From Onchocerca volvulus (Eukaryota; Nematoda; Chromadorea; Rhabditida; Onchocercidae): a DNA stretch of 64,000 nt. Position numbers and translations under genes: made by a program. Positions 24,056 to 38,898 of this stretch are shown here, in pieces (positions within the stretch are counted from its first letter, which is position 1; every line of letters starts with the position of its first letter). The stretch is from positions 5,010,368 to 5,074,367 of the forward strand of contig HG738138.1 in the NCBI GenBank assembly GCA_000499405.2, written 5' to 3'. The notes beneath the pieces were generated by a model. That model worked only from the letters and a program-made list of their open reading frames with translations. It was not told where the DNA came from and ran no database searches.

Positions 24056-27000
24056 ATGGAGAAGATGCGGGAGGGTTTACAACGACGGGCACGTCGTATG
24101 CAAGAAAATTTACAGCAGTCTGTAGGATTGTACGTTATCTTCTGTCTTCTTGTATGAAATATAGATTCATACTATAATGCTGTTTATTACCATGAGGATA
24201 AGTCAGTGATAACTTAAGATGTCCATACTTAATTTGTTTATTTTTTCATTGAGTTATGAATAATTTAGTGTCTTCCAATAATGCTTATCAGAGCAGACTT
24301 TCTTTTCCTGCAAAAAAAAAAAAAAAAAAAAAAAAAGAAAAGAGAAAAAAGATTGGTTGATCAAGAATTTTGTATTGTATGGTAAATTTGAAACTTTTTC
24401 ATTGATTTTAACCGTCTTTTGCTGAAAAATTTGCTTGCAGGTCTGAGAAAAAAGATGAGTTGCAAAGTATAAGTCATGTCGAACAGAGAAACCAGAAAAT
24501 TATTTCAGCGGTAAAGAACACACGGCAGAATTTGCAGAACTGTATAAGAAGTGTCAATAGGGAGGAAGCTATTGAAAAACGAAAGGTATAACAATAACAA
24601 CATCACTCGACGCTTTTTAGCAAGTTTTCTGAAATTTTGAGGACAGAAAGTCGCTGTGAAACTCATCGATGTTATGTGCTTCTTGTTTCTGATTTTTCTT
24701 TTGGTCAGTGGTTTCGTAGCTAAACTACAGGGTAGGGAACCCTTTTATCCGAAAAAAAAAAAAAAACGTCGGAATCCTATTGTTTTCTAAGATATTTAGG
24801 AGGAAACATTTGTTAAATTGAAAGCTAAAATTAATGATGTCCTATTAAAGAGTATGATCAATGTTTTGTAGAGGCGATTAGATAAATTTGGTCTTTGGCA
24901 ACAACTGCTTACGGATGCGAAAGAGTTGGAAAATGTTTATCCGCGTTCGCAACCATCTGTTCTTGCTGACACACTGAAGCTTTATGGCGATACCATGGGT
25001 GTAATTCTTGAAGAACGAGTCCTGACAGATCAGTTAATTGAGAAAAGGTTTTTATGGAATATTAATGTGAACCAGTAGCAAATACTATAGATGAAGATAA
25101 TATCATTGAGTTACGCACAGTGATGTCATAAATTATTCATGTTATAGCGTTCTGGATGCTTTTGGGAAGTATATGGACGATGACAAAGCGCTATCAAAAG
25201 CAAAAGAAAAGTTAACGCGTACAGTAGTTGATGTTGAAGTTAGCAGAAAACGTAAGCAGGGAAATCATGACGAATCAAAGGCACAGGAAATTCAGGATGA
25301 ATATGATGCCTTACAACTTAAATTAGAATCTTATAAGGTTAATTTTTAAACTCATGTATTTCTTATAAGATTGATTTTTTAGCTCATATGATTTCTTTAA
25401 TAATAATTTGAAATGGTTTGTTTAATAATCGATTAAAATAGCTACGTTTTTTTATGTTCAGGACAACATTTTTACGGATATTTTCGTACTGCTGTCAAAG
25501 GAGGCTGAAATTGCTGGTGTTTATAAAGAATTGATCACTGCACAAATGGAATATCATCGGACAGCTTTACAGAAACTCGAAAACATTCTACCTGAAATCG
25601 ATAGAAAAATCGGTAAGCACTTCATATGAAATCAGAAAAACGATATTGTTTTGTTGTGTATGAATTCTCTTCCAGCCAATAGGGTTCCTGCGCGGATTTG
25701 AATCTTATCATGATCATCAGTTGTAAATGTTTACCGTGAAATAAATCTACTGTTCGTCTCAAAAAATTCTGGAGCAATGATTATCTATAATCAACGAATT
25801 TATTACAACACCCTGAGTGAGTGATCGACAGCAGTTTCTCTTGTATTACTTTAAGATGATTTATTCAATAATTTTCATATTTCATATTGCTTCATTACTT
25901 GATGTTTTTCTCAGAATTCATATTTTTTAGCTTCGTATCCCAATCGCCCAGTATTTGGATGTCATTTAGAAGATCATTTACGTTGTTCTAATCGTTCAGT
26001 GGCTTTGGTTCTCGAAGTGTGTTGCTCTATCCTGAAATATCAAGGTTTCCAGGAAAAGGTTTCTTAATTCCAAATCGTAATATGAACAGTATTTTTTTCT
26101 AAGGTCTTTTTATGGTAATTATAAGTTCACTTAAGAAACATCCGTGACAATTTTTTAATTTAGTATATGCATGAAATCTAGAAATCTTAGATATTTCCGT
26201 ATTTTATTTGTAGGGCCTTTTTCGAGTCAGCGGTAACAACAATCGGATCAGACGTCTCAAAGCAGCATTTGATGCTCATCAAATAAATAATAGTTCGTTG
26301 GAAATTGCTGAATACATTAATGATCCTCATTCAGTTTGTTCTGTCCTAAAATGCTATCTTCGTGAACTTCCTGAACCTCTAATGACTCATGCTCTTCACT
26401 CAGAATGGGTTATTATTGCCAAGTAAGTCATTATTTGTGTTACTAGTCATCGGTTTCATGGAGCTGTTACAAAATAATTGCATAATTCCCTTTCCTATCA
26501 CACTCTACTAAGATCCATAACTTTAAATTATAGATCTTAATACAGTTTGATAGGAAAGAGAATCGGAGTGTTCCCATTTATGAAAACACTTAGTTTTAAT
26601 TGTAACCGGAAAATAACCCAAGTTTTGCAACTGACTTTATTTTCATGCATTAATAATTTTAAGGAGAGATCCGGATTATCGGAAGGAAGCTATATATCGA
26701 CTTCTTCCTTTAATGCCAGAAGCAAATCGATACAATCTTGCTTATTTAATCAAGTTTTTGCAGCTGATATTGGATTATGAGGAATATACGAAGTAATTCC
26801 TTTCATATATATATGTGTATTATTATGTGGTAATGGGTGATTTTAAAATTTCTTTTCTTACAACATTTTACAAGAATAAATTTTGGACGTCTCAATTTTA
26901 TTGCAGAATGAGTGTAGGCAATTTATCGATCGTTTTCGGCCCTAATTTGATTGATGCTGGCAATGGCACTGAGTCGGAAAATATACTTGGTTCAAAATTA

Positions 27001-28645
27001 GTGGAAACATTAATAATCAATGCCGATTTTTTCTTCCCGAATTGTAATTTTTTGAACAAATGGTTTTCATGCTTATTCATGTTTGCTAGTTGCATACTGA
27101 CTTCTCCAGCTTTTTGCCTGTTTAAGAGTTACCTATTCTTTCAAGGCAATCTTGAAACAATGCTTGCTTAATTTGAAATGAATCTTGAATACGTCAAACA
27201 AAAATCAATGTTTATAAAAGTGTGACCGGTATGATTACTAATTTGTTAATTACATGCGTTCTAACTTTTTGTTTCGCATTTGTGGCGAAGGAAGTTTCCA
27301 ACGAATTATATCCAAGGTATTTTTTTCCAACGAAGGAACGAACTTATTTCTAACGAATAAGCAGAACTGTCAACTATGCTTAAAAACTATAAAATTTTGA
27401 TTTCAAGCATAATCCAATGTCGTTTTAGAAGATAACTCTGTTTCATGATTTATATGACAATGCTCCAGCATCTTTAAAATTTCAGTCATCTTTTATATAA
27501 TTCACTTGTTCTAAAAAAGTTTGTTTAGTTTTATAGATTGTGAAATTAATATTTATAGATAACTTCAACTACACATCGCCATTGCTTGATTCATTTCTGC
27601 AGCGAAAGTCCGATGCAACAAGTAGCTTTGGCAGTGGAGACCATACGGTTCCACGCGGTACACAGGGACAACAGCAAATCATTCTTCGCCAAACACAAAG
27701 CAGCAAGTAAGCTCAGTCTAGAATTAGTATCGTCATCAACATATAGCTTCTCCATAATCATTCCGTTATTTTTGTTTTTTGATTCTATTTTTGCCGTTGA
27801 AGTTTAAACTGTTCTTTTTCTTTAATTGTTGTTTCGATATACTTGAAAGTTATGAAACTTCCTTTGCAATTGCAGTTCTCATATTATTTCAGCAAGACAT
27901 GCATTTAACCTTTTTTAGTAACTCCAGCAAGAATTTAGCGCAGTTGCGCAGCACAACCTCAATGCTACAACAAGCATCGCAGCCACCATCAGCTTCTACC
28001 ACTTTACGTGCTCGTCCCAAGTGGCCGGCACCACCACCACCTGTTATAGATTATTCAAATTGTAACAACAGTAGTAATAATTGTACAACGAATTCGAATC
28101 CTTGCAGTGATAGCGTAGAAGATATGTCGTCTAGTTTAGAAAATTTGAATAATTTTGTTAGCAAAAGTCCATCAGTTGCATCCAATGATTCAATGGCTGA
28201 ATATGGCTGTACAACTAATGTTGAAATATGCGATAGTTCTGCTTTGCAACAAATGACTCGTTCATATCACGAACCAGGCAGACCATTACGTCCACCGCCA
28301 CCACGTAATGTAGGGCGATCATCTACACCGGACGGAGCATATCAAACTTCTGCAGTTGATTCAGTGGAGCATGATAACTCGCAAGAAGTTGCTAAAATAT
28401 TGCAGTCTGATCTGTTGCGAAGCTCATCTGGCATACAAAATTCAATTGAGATTTGTCGTAATGCACCGGTTCCAGTTGCTTGTACAGAAGACAATCGTAC
28501 TGTGGTACATCTAGATACTGATGCTTATCATATTGGAACATTACCTGGAGTTGAAAGCTATAATACATTGCCTAAACCTCCCTTGCCTTATAAACCGAAA
28601 TCGATAATCGATTTAAACAAACCAAACGAGATCACTAAGCTTTAG
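24056..28645 (+). CDS. BAR-domain RhoGAP of the RICH/nadrin (ARHGAP17/44) type, about 737 aa
   Basis: Eleven exons agree in phase: 24056-24129, 24441-24585, 24872-25047, 25148-25337, 25462-25612, 25931-26058, 26214-26422, 26664-26792, 26907-27043, 27559-27706 and 27919-28645 (TAG). Exons one to five encode a helical BAR domain (KRRLDKFGLWQQLL, DAKELENVYPRSQPS, EAEIAGVYKELITAQMEYH), which senses curved membranes. Exons six to nine are the RhoGAP domain with the arginine finger in GLFRVSG, then KCYLRELPEPLM and NLSIVFGPNLI. The C-terminus is Ser/Asn-rich with SH3-ligand clusters (KWPAPPPP, RPLRPPPPR, KPPLPYKPK), as in RICH proteins. The family turns off Rac/Cdc42 at membranes and junctions or synapses. 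The exon at 27559 is joined directly to 27043; an exon-like piece near 27299-27320 breaks phase and was omitted. Confidence 0.9.
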
Positions 28646-30660
28646 TTTGTTTTATTGTTTATCATCTCTTTGTTCACATTTCTGTATGCATATGTTGACA
28701 TCGATTGACAAGTCATTTTTTCTTGGAAAACCATTTTGTGTTGAAATTTGAAATTATCGAATTTTTTGAGACCTCCTTAAACTTTTTTTGATATATTTCA
28801 TGGATTTCGAAATTTATTTAATCAATGTCCAATGTGTTTCCATCAGAAGAGTCATAATCTGAATTCAGCTCTGAACGGATAAAACATTTTGATGTAACAT
28901 ATGTATAAACGACTTTCCACCATCACTTCAGTCTTATAGTTCACTAGATTTTCACATTAAACATTATTCTCATTTATAAAATTAGTTTATTGCATATTCA
29001 TCAGACAATAATTTGTTCCACAATAATAATCAATTGTAAAGATATGCTACTTCAAGTTAGGATTTCTCCCTCGATTTTTTTGATTGCCTGGTTTTCCTGA
29101 ATTATTTTAGGCATACTTTATTTTTACAAATTTTGCAATTTTATGTGCAGAAATTCTACATCGATTCCAAAAGTCTCAAATATGCAGTGATAGTTTTTCC
29201 CACTGAATAGAAATAATAGTAGATAGTGACAAATTTGATGATCACTTGTTTGCACTGGTGAAATAAATAACAAAAAATGCTTTTAGCATTTACTCATTTT
29301 TTTTGACGAAGATTATAGTTTTTGATATGCACAGTCACCTTGTTTGAAGTTTAAAGATCCTGATTCTGTTTTGAAACCATTCCAAAATCTTTTTTATTGC
29401 TAGTTTTGATACAAAAACTCTTTAACACTCATTAGGATTACCATTTCGACGAATTTTCATTTAAAATTTGATACTGCAAATGATTACAGTTCCCTTTGTT
29501 AAGGAAAGTCTTTTGCGAAAGTTACTTTGATGGAGTTTCCGTATATACTCCCGATTAATTTCCAATATTTCATATGTAACGGCAAATTTTATGATAAACT
29601 CATTTTCTGATAATGCGTTCATTTATCATACTAGAATATGGCGAAGAGTTGGGAATTATTCAGTTTCTTTCTTCCATTCCGTAAACACTGCTTATTTTCC
29701 TAATATTGGTATTCGAATGACGTGTGTCAACGTTTTTTGTGATAAAGTTTGAAATTTTTCTCTTTGCTTGAAATGATTGGTCATTTCATTGTTATCAACT
29801 ATGAATTTATGTTATTGAATGTACATTTCCTGCATATCCACTTGCGTGTGATTGTCCTTTCGAATTTAATCTGTGTAATATCCGCTGATACTGTACTTTT
29901 GAGTTTAACTTGATGCTTATTAGTGTACCATTGCTCTTTACAATGTTAATTCTTATGGGCAACGTTTTATTAATGTCGCTGCTCAATATCTGATTGTTTG
30001 ATTGCTTGAGATTTATGAAGGCAGTTGAGCCAGATTATTTAAAGTCGTTAGTCGCACTTTTGTCAATAAAAGAACCGTTGTTCTTAAGCAGATCATGAAT
30101 TCAAGCTATTATCGGAAATCAGAGTTCAGCAGTCGGAAAATGAAGAGTTGATCCAGTATAAATCGTCCCATCAAGTAAGCCCGTAACAAACTGTTTATCT
30201 TTTCCTATGAAATATAATTTGTTAATCGAAGATTTGCATTATTCGTGTTATAAATATCACTTAATTATACTACAGTTCCATTCCAGAAAAGTCTAACTTT
30301 TGCACATGCCTAGACACCAGTACTTTAGATTAGATATAGTTAGTGTGCTGAGATTTATGGGAACAGGAAATGCATAAATGAATAACTGTTTTACTGGGAC
30401 TTCATAAAGAAAATGAAAAAAGACAGAAGTGGTAGTAAAAGAAATAACAGCTAAGATTTCACATGTAATCAAATGCTAACTACTGATACACAATATTAAA
30501 TTCGGTAAGAGTAACATCCCGCACCAAAAATGGATACAGCCGATATTCAACATGGTCATTTCTCGAGATAATTTTTGGACGAGAATGAGCGTATACAATG
30601 ATACATAAAACAATTGCACGACTGAAAAGAAACAGATGAAGGAAAAAATTACGAACAGAA
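28646..30660. other. Convergent intergenic region
   Basis: It lies between the 3' ends of the BAR-RhoGAP gene (+) and the connecdenn gene (-). AATAAA-type hexamers occur (for example near 30066). No other feature is supported. Confidence 0.4.
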
Positions 30661-33600
30661 TTAATCAAAACGTTGCCAACGGTCTCTGGAAACAGTATAA
30701 TTAACCGGACTTGATGGTGAGGAATTGGTTGATGGTAGCGATGCGAATGGATCGGAATTCAAGAACTGTAGTGAGAGATGATGATGTGGCGAAGTATCTA
30801 CAAGTTTCGCTGAACCTGTGATCGTTTCCCTTTCAATCGAAGTACAAGGTAGTCGTGGTGAGTCAGTAGCTTTATGATTCGATGTTGATGGTAATAAACT
30901 GTCACTGAAATCGATCAGATCCGTTGTCTCTTCAACTGCTGATGACGTGGGCTGAAAGAAGTGATACGGTTATAACCCCATCGGAATAAACGATTGTTCT
31001 ATGCTTTGCTCTTCACCATTGATCACAAAGCGAGATAACGCGTCAGTTTTATAATGAAATTATATACAGCTAATCATCAAACTGCACTGTTTAATTGACA
31101 TATGATTATCACGACAAAAAAAAAAAGGTAGCAATAAGATTGAGTAAACTATTATATTTGCTTAGAGTGTTCCTTACTGAATCTTATCAGATACTTGTTG
31201 TTCAGATTTCTCTAATTTGAAGAATATTAAAATCACACCTGATCAACTTCCACCTTATTTTCGGTCATCCATTGCTGTGTATCGAATGAAAGCGCTCCAT
31301 TATCGTAAAGAGGATGTGATTTTCTAGAAGAAAAGCGTCGAATTTCTTTTGGGGTTAAACGGCCTAAGCGCTCTTTTAGCTGAAAAAAAAAGCGCTTGAG
31401 GTTTCAAATTAAAATTGTCCCTCTTAAATTAACTTCAAACTGAAATTCAAATTGTCGAACTAGATTAAATTCCTTCTAAACCATTAATTTAATCTAATTT
31501 TTAACAACAGGGAATACTGAAAGAAAGGTTTGGTACGAAACTAAGAAAGAAAACAGCTTTACTGCAATGGAATGAACTTGAAAACAGACTTACCGCAATG
31601 GAATGGACTTTATCCTTCAATAAACCAATCACATCATTTGCATTTTCTCTAACCTAAACGTAAAAAGAACTTAACGAAAAACAATAAAACAACAATGAAG
31701 CATTCTCACACAATATACAATGAACAATTGGAGAGGAAATTAAACCCCTAGTTTTAATCAATTAAAAGAAATTACGGCACAGAAGATACTGGTCTGATTA
31801 ACATTCCAGGAATCCACTTCCAAAATAAGAAAGGAAACCATTCAGTTTCGCCAGACATAAGCAAAAACTGGGGACAAGTTTGAGAAAATAGTCTTACTAG
31901 GTCATTTGCCAATACCAATACCTCTCCTTTCTTGAAGTCTAACTTTTAAATCAAGATCACACATAAATGGAACACTATCACAATACAACAACCACAACAG
32001 CAGATACTGATGAAAATCTTACAGAAATTACTGCATTTTGAAACATTTCTGGATGATTCTGCAACAATTTTAAAATTTTCGAACTGATCAGAACCAAAAT
32101 GATGTAGTGGAGTTTGGGGACAGGAAATGATTAAATGATGAGACTCGTGGTATTTCTCAAGGATCTAAAGTACCTACCAGATGTGATGTCTTCGATGATT
32201 TCATTTCATTAACACGAATCTCTTTTTCAAATTCATCATCAATTGGTACTCCAGAATTCAACGATGCGATCCTTTCGTCGATGAACTGCAAAGAAATCAA
32301 GCAATAAAAATGTAGGATGCTTTATCATTAAAATATGCAATGCATTGAATGATTTGACAATTTTGGAGACCAATATAGTTTTTAATGTATGCCAATAAGC
32401 AAAAGTAGCATAATTTTCACACGATCAATTATTAAGGCACTCTCACCCGTTCAAGGTACTGTACACCATCTTGCCCAAGCAGAGATCGCAAGTAAGCCTG
32501 AAGACCAGGTTTTTGATTCTGGATAAATTTTTGACGATCCCATGAAAAAGAATACGATGAGCATGATAATCCTTTATGATAACCACCGAAAAGAAAAACG
32601 TTTGTCCTATAATATAATTTGCAAAATAAAAAATTAGCATGTAAATTCTCGGATTGTCGAACTTTACATTTTAACAAACAGTTCTGATTTACCTGGTATG
32701 CTAGGATCTCCAATGTTTCACTCATTTATATTAAATGTTATGAAAAACCGTTACTTGAGAAAAGAACGAGCTAATCCATCGGAAAAGAACATGTTGGAGG
32801 ATGAATGCAAATGATGTCGAAGAATACTCAATGCTTCAGCCGGCAAATCCATTACATCATCATGAGCAGACTGCAGTGTGCGTTCCTCTAAATCAATGAC
32901 CATCACATCGTCCAGCTCAAGCTGCTTCATAGACTAAATTGGAACTTAGAGAGGCCAATTCAAATTTATACATATTATAACATATATCCTTACAAAAAAG
33001 CATAGGTTTTCACAAAAGATTTTAAATTGAGAATTTTTTCATCTCTTTTGAAACAAGTATATTCGAAACCATTAAATAACTCTAAACTAACTTTAAATGT
33101 GACAAAATCAAAGGACAAACCTGCAAAATTTTCTTTGGCACGCCTATAAGATATGGCATTGGCGCCCTGAAATTCACGAAAAAACAAGCTTCGGTAAACA
33201 ATATCAGTTCTAAGCGAACTCTTACCATTAGAGGTAAAAACACTTTCGAAAAAATCTCCTATATGTTGTAATGTGGCAGAGATGAAATTATTCTACCGAA
33301 ACACAACGAGCATATTCAAAGAAATTTTAAACAAGATAAAAACATAATGCTGATGTTGTCCGAGTAAGGCCACGGTGGTTCGAACTATCCACAGCGCAAC
33401 TAGCAAATAAATCAATTGAAATGTGAAGACGATTCGTATAGCGTGCCTTTAGTAATCTTATAAGTAGCTGCATTTATCATATGATCATGGTGCAAAGGGA
33501 AAGAAGGTCTAACAATAAATATCAGAAATGGATGTAGACTTTTTTAGCACTGATGTGATAAACAACATGATCAATGATATAACCAAAAATCATGAACTAA

Positions 33601-36600
33601 ATCTAAGGAACAAAAATAATCACACTGCGCTTGGAATGAATCTAGAAAAAACAAGGAGAAAAAATAAATTAAAAGAAACCAAAAAGATGAACAATAAACT
33701 TACATAAGCATATCAACTAAACCAGCAGGAAGTACGGGAATGAAAAGGTTTTGCCAATGCATTGGATAAAGTAACGCAGCAGCAGCAAATACACACGATG
33801 AAAGTTGACTTAATTTCGGACTCGTAAACAAAATGCGTCGTTCTTTCAGTAGGCTGCAAAATTAAATATTTTCAAAGCTTTTGAAGTTAATAAAAGTAGG
33901 AACTAAGAGTGAAAGTAATGAACAAACATGCCTTGCATACAGTGCGATCATTTGCTTTTCTGATATGGCATTGTAAAATTCAAGCATGAATTTATTCTCT
34001 TTTAAGGTTGGCAATCTACTGCTATCTGGCACAATTACTTGTAGTTTCTGCAAAAAAAAAAAAAAAAATAAAAAATAAAAAAAAAAAATAAAAGACTGAA
34101 TCCAGTATGTAAACAGAACTGAAATAATAGTTCCTATAAAAGCAACATATCCTATTTCCGTGCTTAATTTTCTGTTTTTAAAAAATCTGATCATTCTAAT
34201 ATTGCACTAAAAATAATGACCTAGAATCTCAAACTCAAACAACTCTTAATACGAATTTTAAAAATTTTAATCGTTTTACTCATGTAGTGCTTTGAAAATT
34301 TTAAATTACTGTCGACAGTGAAGCAGAGAAACAAAAAAGATGAATACATGAATGAAGAAAAACAAACATTTACACCAAGACTAGATTCGATAAGTAAACT
34401 CTCGCCAGCACTAGGAATAGGCGTATGGTAAGCACACGTCAGGAAAGACTCCAATTCATTTGTCTTAAAAAATTTGCAAATTAGAGCATGAAATGTTGGA
34501 GGATCTCCAATTAACATGAATTTTTATGAGATCTCGGCTGCAAAAAACTAATACGGCTGATTTTCGATAATAAAAAGATTTATTAGAGTTCGAAATCTTG
34601 ACATACTGGTCTGTTGTTCATCACTGTTGATATATGATTAAGAATTTTGTAGAAAACATTGGCCCATGGAAGACCGCTGCAAAATTTTCACTTACTGACC
34701 GTCAAAATCAGAACAATTGAAAGTGAATTAAAATTTTTCTTTCTGAAAAGGCACTCAACAAAACATCTGAAAAAAAAAAAAGCAGTCCAAAGCCATTTAT
34801 TTCAAACAAAGAATTAATAAGTATCATTACTTCTGCGGAAATTGTAGGGATGATCTGAGACTGAACGAAAATACAGCTATATGCGGCCAACAAAGTCAAA
34901 CATACTTCATACTCGCAATGTATTATAAACTAAATTTGAATTTACAAAAAGCACTCGAAAATTAGAACGATTTTAAGGAAACCTGAGAATACAAATACAT
35001 GTATTATTGTGTGGCGTATGTCGACAAAAAGCATACGTATACTGCGACTTTTCGTCTGTTAAGACAAATGAAAACAGCTGTACCGTTTCCATGTTATAAC
35101 TGCAAAGGCCATCGTTTTATTTCGTCAAGCATTCGGGGTACTACATTTTGAAATATCAAAACAGTTTAAAAAATGAAATTAATCTCGTCGAAGTTTTTCT
35201 CTTTATCATTTTTACACCCATCCCGGCAATTTTGAAGTGCCATTTCTTATCTGGCTGACTCGATTGTGATATACAGCTTTGAGCATTTTTTTTTTTTTTT
35301 TTGCGCAAAACGCGGAAAAAGTTATGCAACAGAAACAATACCAGTGAAAAATACTGCTACAATCATTCCATATTTGGAATTTCTCAGAACAACCTGCTGA
35401 TAAATTAATCTTTTTCAAATTCTAACTAATAGTAAGCAAACACAATATTATGATAAAGACATGTTTTAGTAAAGAAAAATGGAAATTTTCGCCAAAAACT
35501 AACTCGTCGACACCACAAGGAAAGCTGAATTGAGCTACAGATTTCAATGTTTGTTCATGATTGAAATCATCAGGATATTTTTGAAGGATGACAGCCACCC
35601 CACCATCCAACGTTGCACCAACTTCACAGAATACGTCGAACAAAGTCACCACATCTTTTCTGCAAGTCCTTTTTCGAATGCTCAAATATTCAAAAAGAAA
35701 AAAACCAAGAAAACTGAAAAAAATTCCTTCCTCGAGAAACCAATCTACGGAAACTGATACAAATACATGCAAATAATAGAATGTAAATTTTAAAATTAAA
35801 ATCTCCAACAGAAAAATTACCGATTTCGCGACATGCCTCATCAGAACACTCAATAAATAATGAAAGATGATGATGACAGCTTGCACATTCAAATAAAATA
35901 TAACTCATTTACAACTGTTAAGGCCATGAAATCTCATCTGAAGTACATAAATTCACACATTTTAAATAAAGAGAATTCAATAAATGCGAAATATAATTGC
36001 TTCATAGGAAGCATTCGTTCAAGAATTTCAAACTACACATGCATATCATTATACAATACTACCTTATTAATCACTGAATCGGGCTCATGGAAATAATCCT
36101 TCAAAATTGAAAAAGTCAAATATCTTATTATTAAACAAATAGTATCGACAGAATGCTTAGCTATTAGCAGCACAGCATTCTGAAAAAATGAAAGATTCTT
36201 CATGCCGTTAATCCAAAAACTCTACTCTTTCGCATAAATTCCTCAGAAATCTGCCCTTCCACTATCGAACTCCAATTTTATAAACCTGAAATATTTACCT
36301 GACAAAATAAAATGATACCCACCAATCCTGGAAAATGACCTACTGATTTCTGACAGACATGTACAAAGGTATCCAAAACAATATACAGTGTGCTCCTTAC
36401 GATATGCAAATAGGTGTTTTAAAATTGTCAAACTTTTCCATGCAATTATATATTAAAAAAAAAAGAAAGAAAAACACATGAAGCACCTCACTGTATGGAA
36501 CGAACATGTACATATTGTTAGATTCAGAAGACAAAAGCGAAATTCCTAAACAAAATGTTTATTTTCATGCTGTGCATCAAGTACTCAAAATTGGTGAAGA

Positions 36601-38251
36601 ATAATAAGAAATACTGTGTAATAAATCACATAGAAACTGTAACCAATAAAACAAAAAAGCTCACACCAACTTAGGAAATACATATAAATGGGCACGGAAG
36701 TACGGGAAAAAATTAAACCAATACCTATCTATGTATGTTAAAATCAAAAAAAAAAAAAAAGAAAAGGAAAGAAAAAGACTGTAATTTTCCAGATCGAAAA
36801 TCCGAAAATTCAAACATCAAAGCGCACATTTGGCCTGGCTTAACTACTTTTGGGGAAGTGTAAATGAAAAGAATTTTCTGCATTTCACCGGCAAAATAAA
36901 CACAAATAGTACTGACTACAAATATTCAAAAGACGGTCTAGATTTGAGGGATGGATAAAAAATTAAAACTACGCAACATACATGTTCCAATACCAAAAGC
37001 AAAGTTATACAGCATGTCAAGAACTAAGCGCATATATAATCTAAGCCTTAATTTTTCAACGAGAAAAGAGATACTTACTTCGAATCAACCCTTGATCTCA
37101 ATCTACGGTATCCAAAGCACGACTAAACTTGACCACTATCATAAAAATTTTATCCATCGCGATACATAAAATTTCTAAAGAAACAATATTACTAGATTCT
37201 TATCTAATTTGGTTAATAAAAAAACCTAGACCATTACCTCTATTATTCACCATTACCTCTATACAGTGTTGCGAATTCCAGTAATTCGTAATCATTACGA
37301 ATTCTCCAAAAGTATATTGTTATCACGAAGCATTTATAATTTGTTTAAAACGAACAAAATTTCTTAACGATGGTGTCAAAATTTACTTAAAGTAGTCAAA
37401 TAAAATGGTTATTCAATAGAAACTGAGGAATGAGCTGAATCGGCAAACGTTATCTTCCGTTCGTTTTGAAAATCTTAAATTCTGTTCTTATTCCCTGCAT
37501 CCTGAAATGCCTCATATTCTTTCATTAACATTTGATTTCATTTGAGAATTCGCAAAAATTCGTCACAGTTCGAATTTTCCAAAAGTTTTTCAAACTTTAT
37601 AGCAAAGTAAGCACGAAAAAAATGAAGGATTTGAATAAGATACGAAACAAAAATGCATCATATCTGCATTTGTGTATCGACGAAATATACGAAATTACAG
37701 TAAAAGTTCATGTGGAATGTAAAATTTGTATGGTATCATATCATCAGTACAAGCACCAAGTGTAAAATTCGTCGAAATGTGATGCACATGAAATCTCTAA
37801 CTTCGAAGAACCAGTCTCGGAAAACTACAACTGATATAGGGAAGCTAAAACACGTCAACCGCAAAAATAGCCGTGATTACAATATAAAATTGTTGCAAAG
37901 CTATTATTCACTGGATTAATGACAGAGGCCATTCCCAATCAAATTAATACATAATACTGTTTTGGAATTATTTATTAAAGATTACAGTAATAATGTAAAC
38001 TATACCAATACTAAATATTCATTTCTTCTGACAGATTCCCTATAATTTTTCTCATGCTCTAAATTTGCATCACACTGTCATGATTTCCAATACTATACTA
38101 CAAAATTCTTACCCTAATCAGCAAAGAAAGCAAACAAAGGATTTAGAATAACAGAAAAAATTATCAAATTAGTACGAATGATGACATTTGCACAACGATG
38201 CATAACTGCCTTCCACATTTCATACATTTGATTATTATGGACTGCTCCCAT
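30661..38251 (-). CDS. rme-4: Connecdenn/DENND1 homologue, Rab35-type guanine exchange factor (RME-4)
   Basis: Thirteen exons agree in phase: 35504-35659, 34983-35099, 34607-34676, 34374-34463, 33932-34047, 33704-33853, 33121-33166, 32755-32933, 32447-32606, 32178-32285, 31594-31653, 31239-31379 and 30661-30951 (TAA). A 26-base first exon (38226-38251, MGAVHNNQ) is inferred from phase and an acceptor before its ATG. The order follows human DENND1: uDENN (VVTLFDVFCEVGATLDGG, FSFVLTDEKSQYTYAFC, GLPWANVFYKILNH), DENN (ALYASLLKERRILFTSPKL, ALLYPMHWQNLFIPVLPAGL, APMPYLIGVP) and dDENN. The tail has an AP-2 type DPF (NSDPFASL) and ends DRWQRFD, like the vertebrate end KQWETFE. C. elegans RME-4 activates RAB-35 in yolk-receptor recycling. 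The intron between 33932 and 33853 uses a GC donor. Total is about 569 aa. Confidence 0.9.
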
Positions 38252-38254
38252 TTT

Positions 38255-38256
38255 CT
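38255..38256 (-). promoter_or_regulatory. Putative trans-splice acceptor before connecdenn exon 1
   Basis: TTTCTGCAG stands three bases upstream of the proposed ATG at 38251. The casein kinase stop codon is about 640 bases upstream on the same strand, so either SL1, or SL2 in an operon, is conceivable. Confidence 0.35.
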
Positions 38257-38898
38257 GCAGAAACTCTGGACCAGAATATCTTCAATTCCAATCAAAAGTA
38301 GAAAATGTCTCGAATTTCAAGTCAAATAAATTGAACAAAAAGAAACAATAAAAATTCCGATATCGCTTTGTCCACTACAAAGTAACATAATACAAGTAAG
38401 TTATAGATGACGAATAAACTAGAGTATCAGCAACTTGACGACGAGGTCATTCGCATGCCATGAATACTTCTATACACAATAGTTTTTTGTTTCTGCTTTA
38501 TACATCAATAATTGTTTGCTGGCACACTCAAAACTGACCCGTGATTTCTCTGAAAGTATGTTAAATGTAGTAAAATATCCAAAAAAAAAAGACAGTAAAA
38601 TAGCCGAAATACAACAAATCCTCTCGCTCAGGATTTAAACACATATTTACTTGTTAAAAATGAGTTTCTAAGCACTAAACATGATGGGATAATGATCACA
38701 GAAAATCATTAGCTTTATTCATCCTTTCACACTGCATTTCTCTAAATCTTAAACAAACTAAAGGAATTTAATGCGAATCTTTGCCTACTGCAATTAGTGT
38801 GAAGCTCCAAAAATACAGCTATACACTAAATCATATCTTAATAAATCTCAGATATACTCACCTATTCCCTATTTATTTCAAAAATAATAAATGTACCT

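Noticed and set aside
27299..27320. Possible small exon in the BAR-RhoGAP gene
   Set aside because: Its length does not keep phase; direct joining of 27043 to 27559 does.
31880..31935. Possible additional exon in the connecdenn gene
   Set aside because: Phase agreement is better when exon 32178-32285 is joined directly to 31594-31653, and no family similarity is seen.
33360..33410. GGTTCGAACTA string that resembles a tRNA T-arm
   Set aside because: No flanking acceptor stem or anticodon arm could be built.
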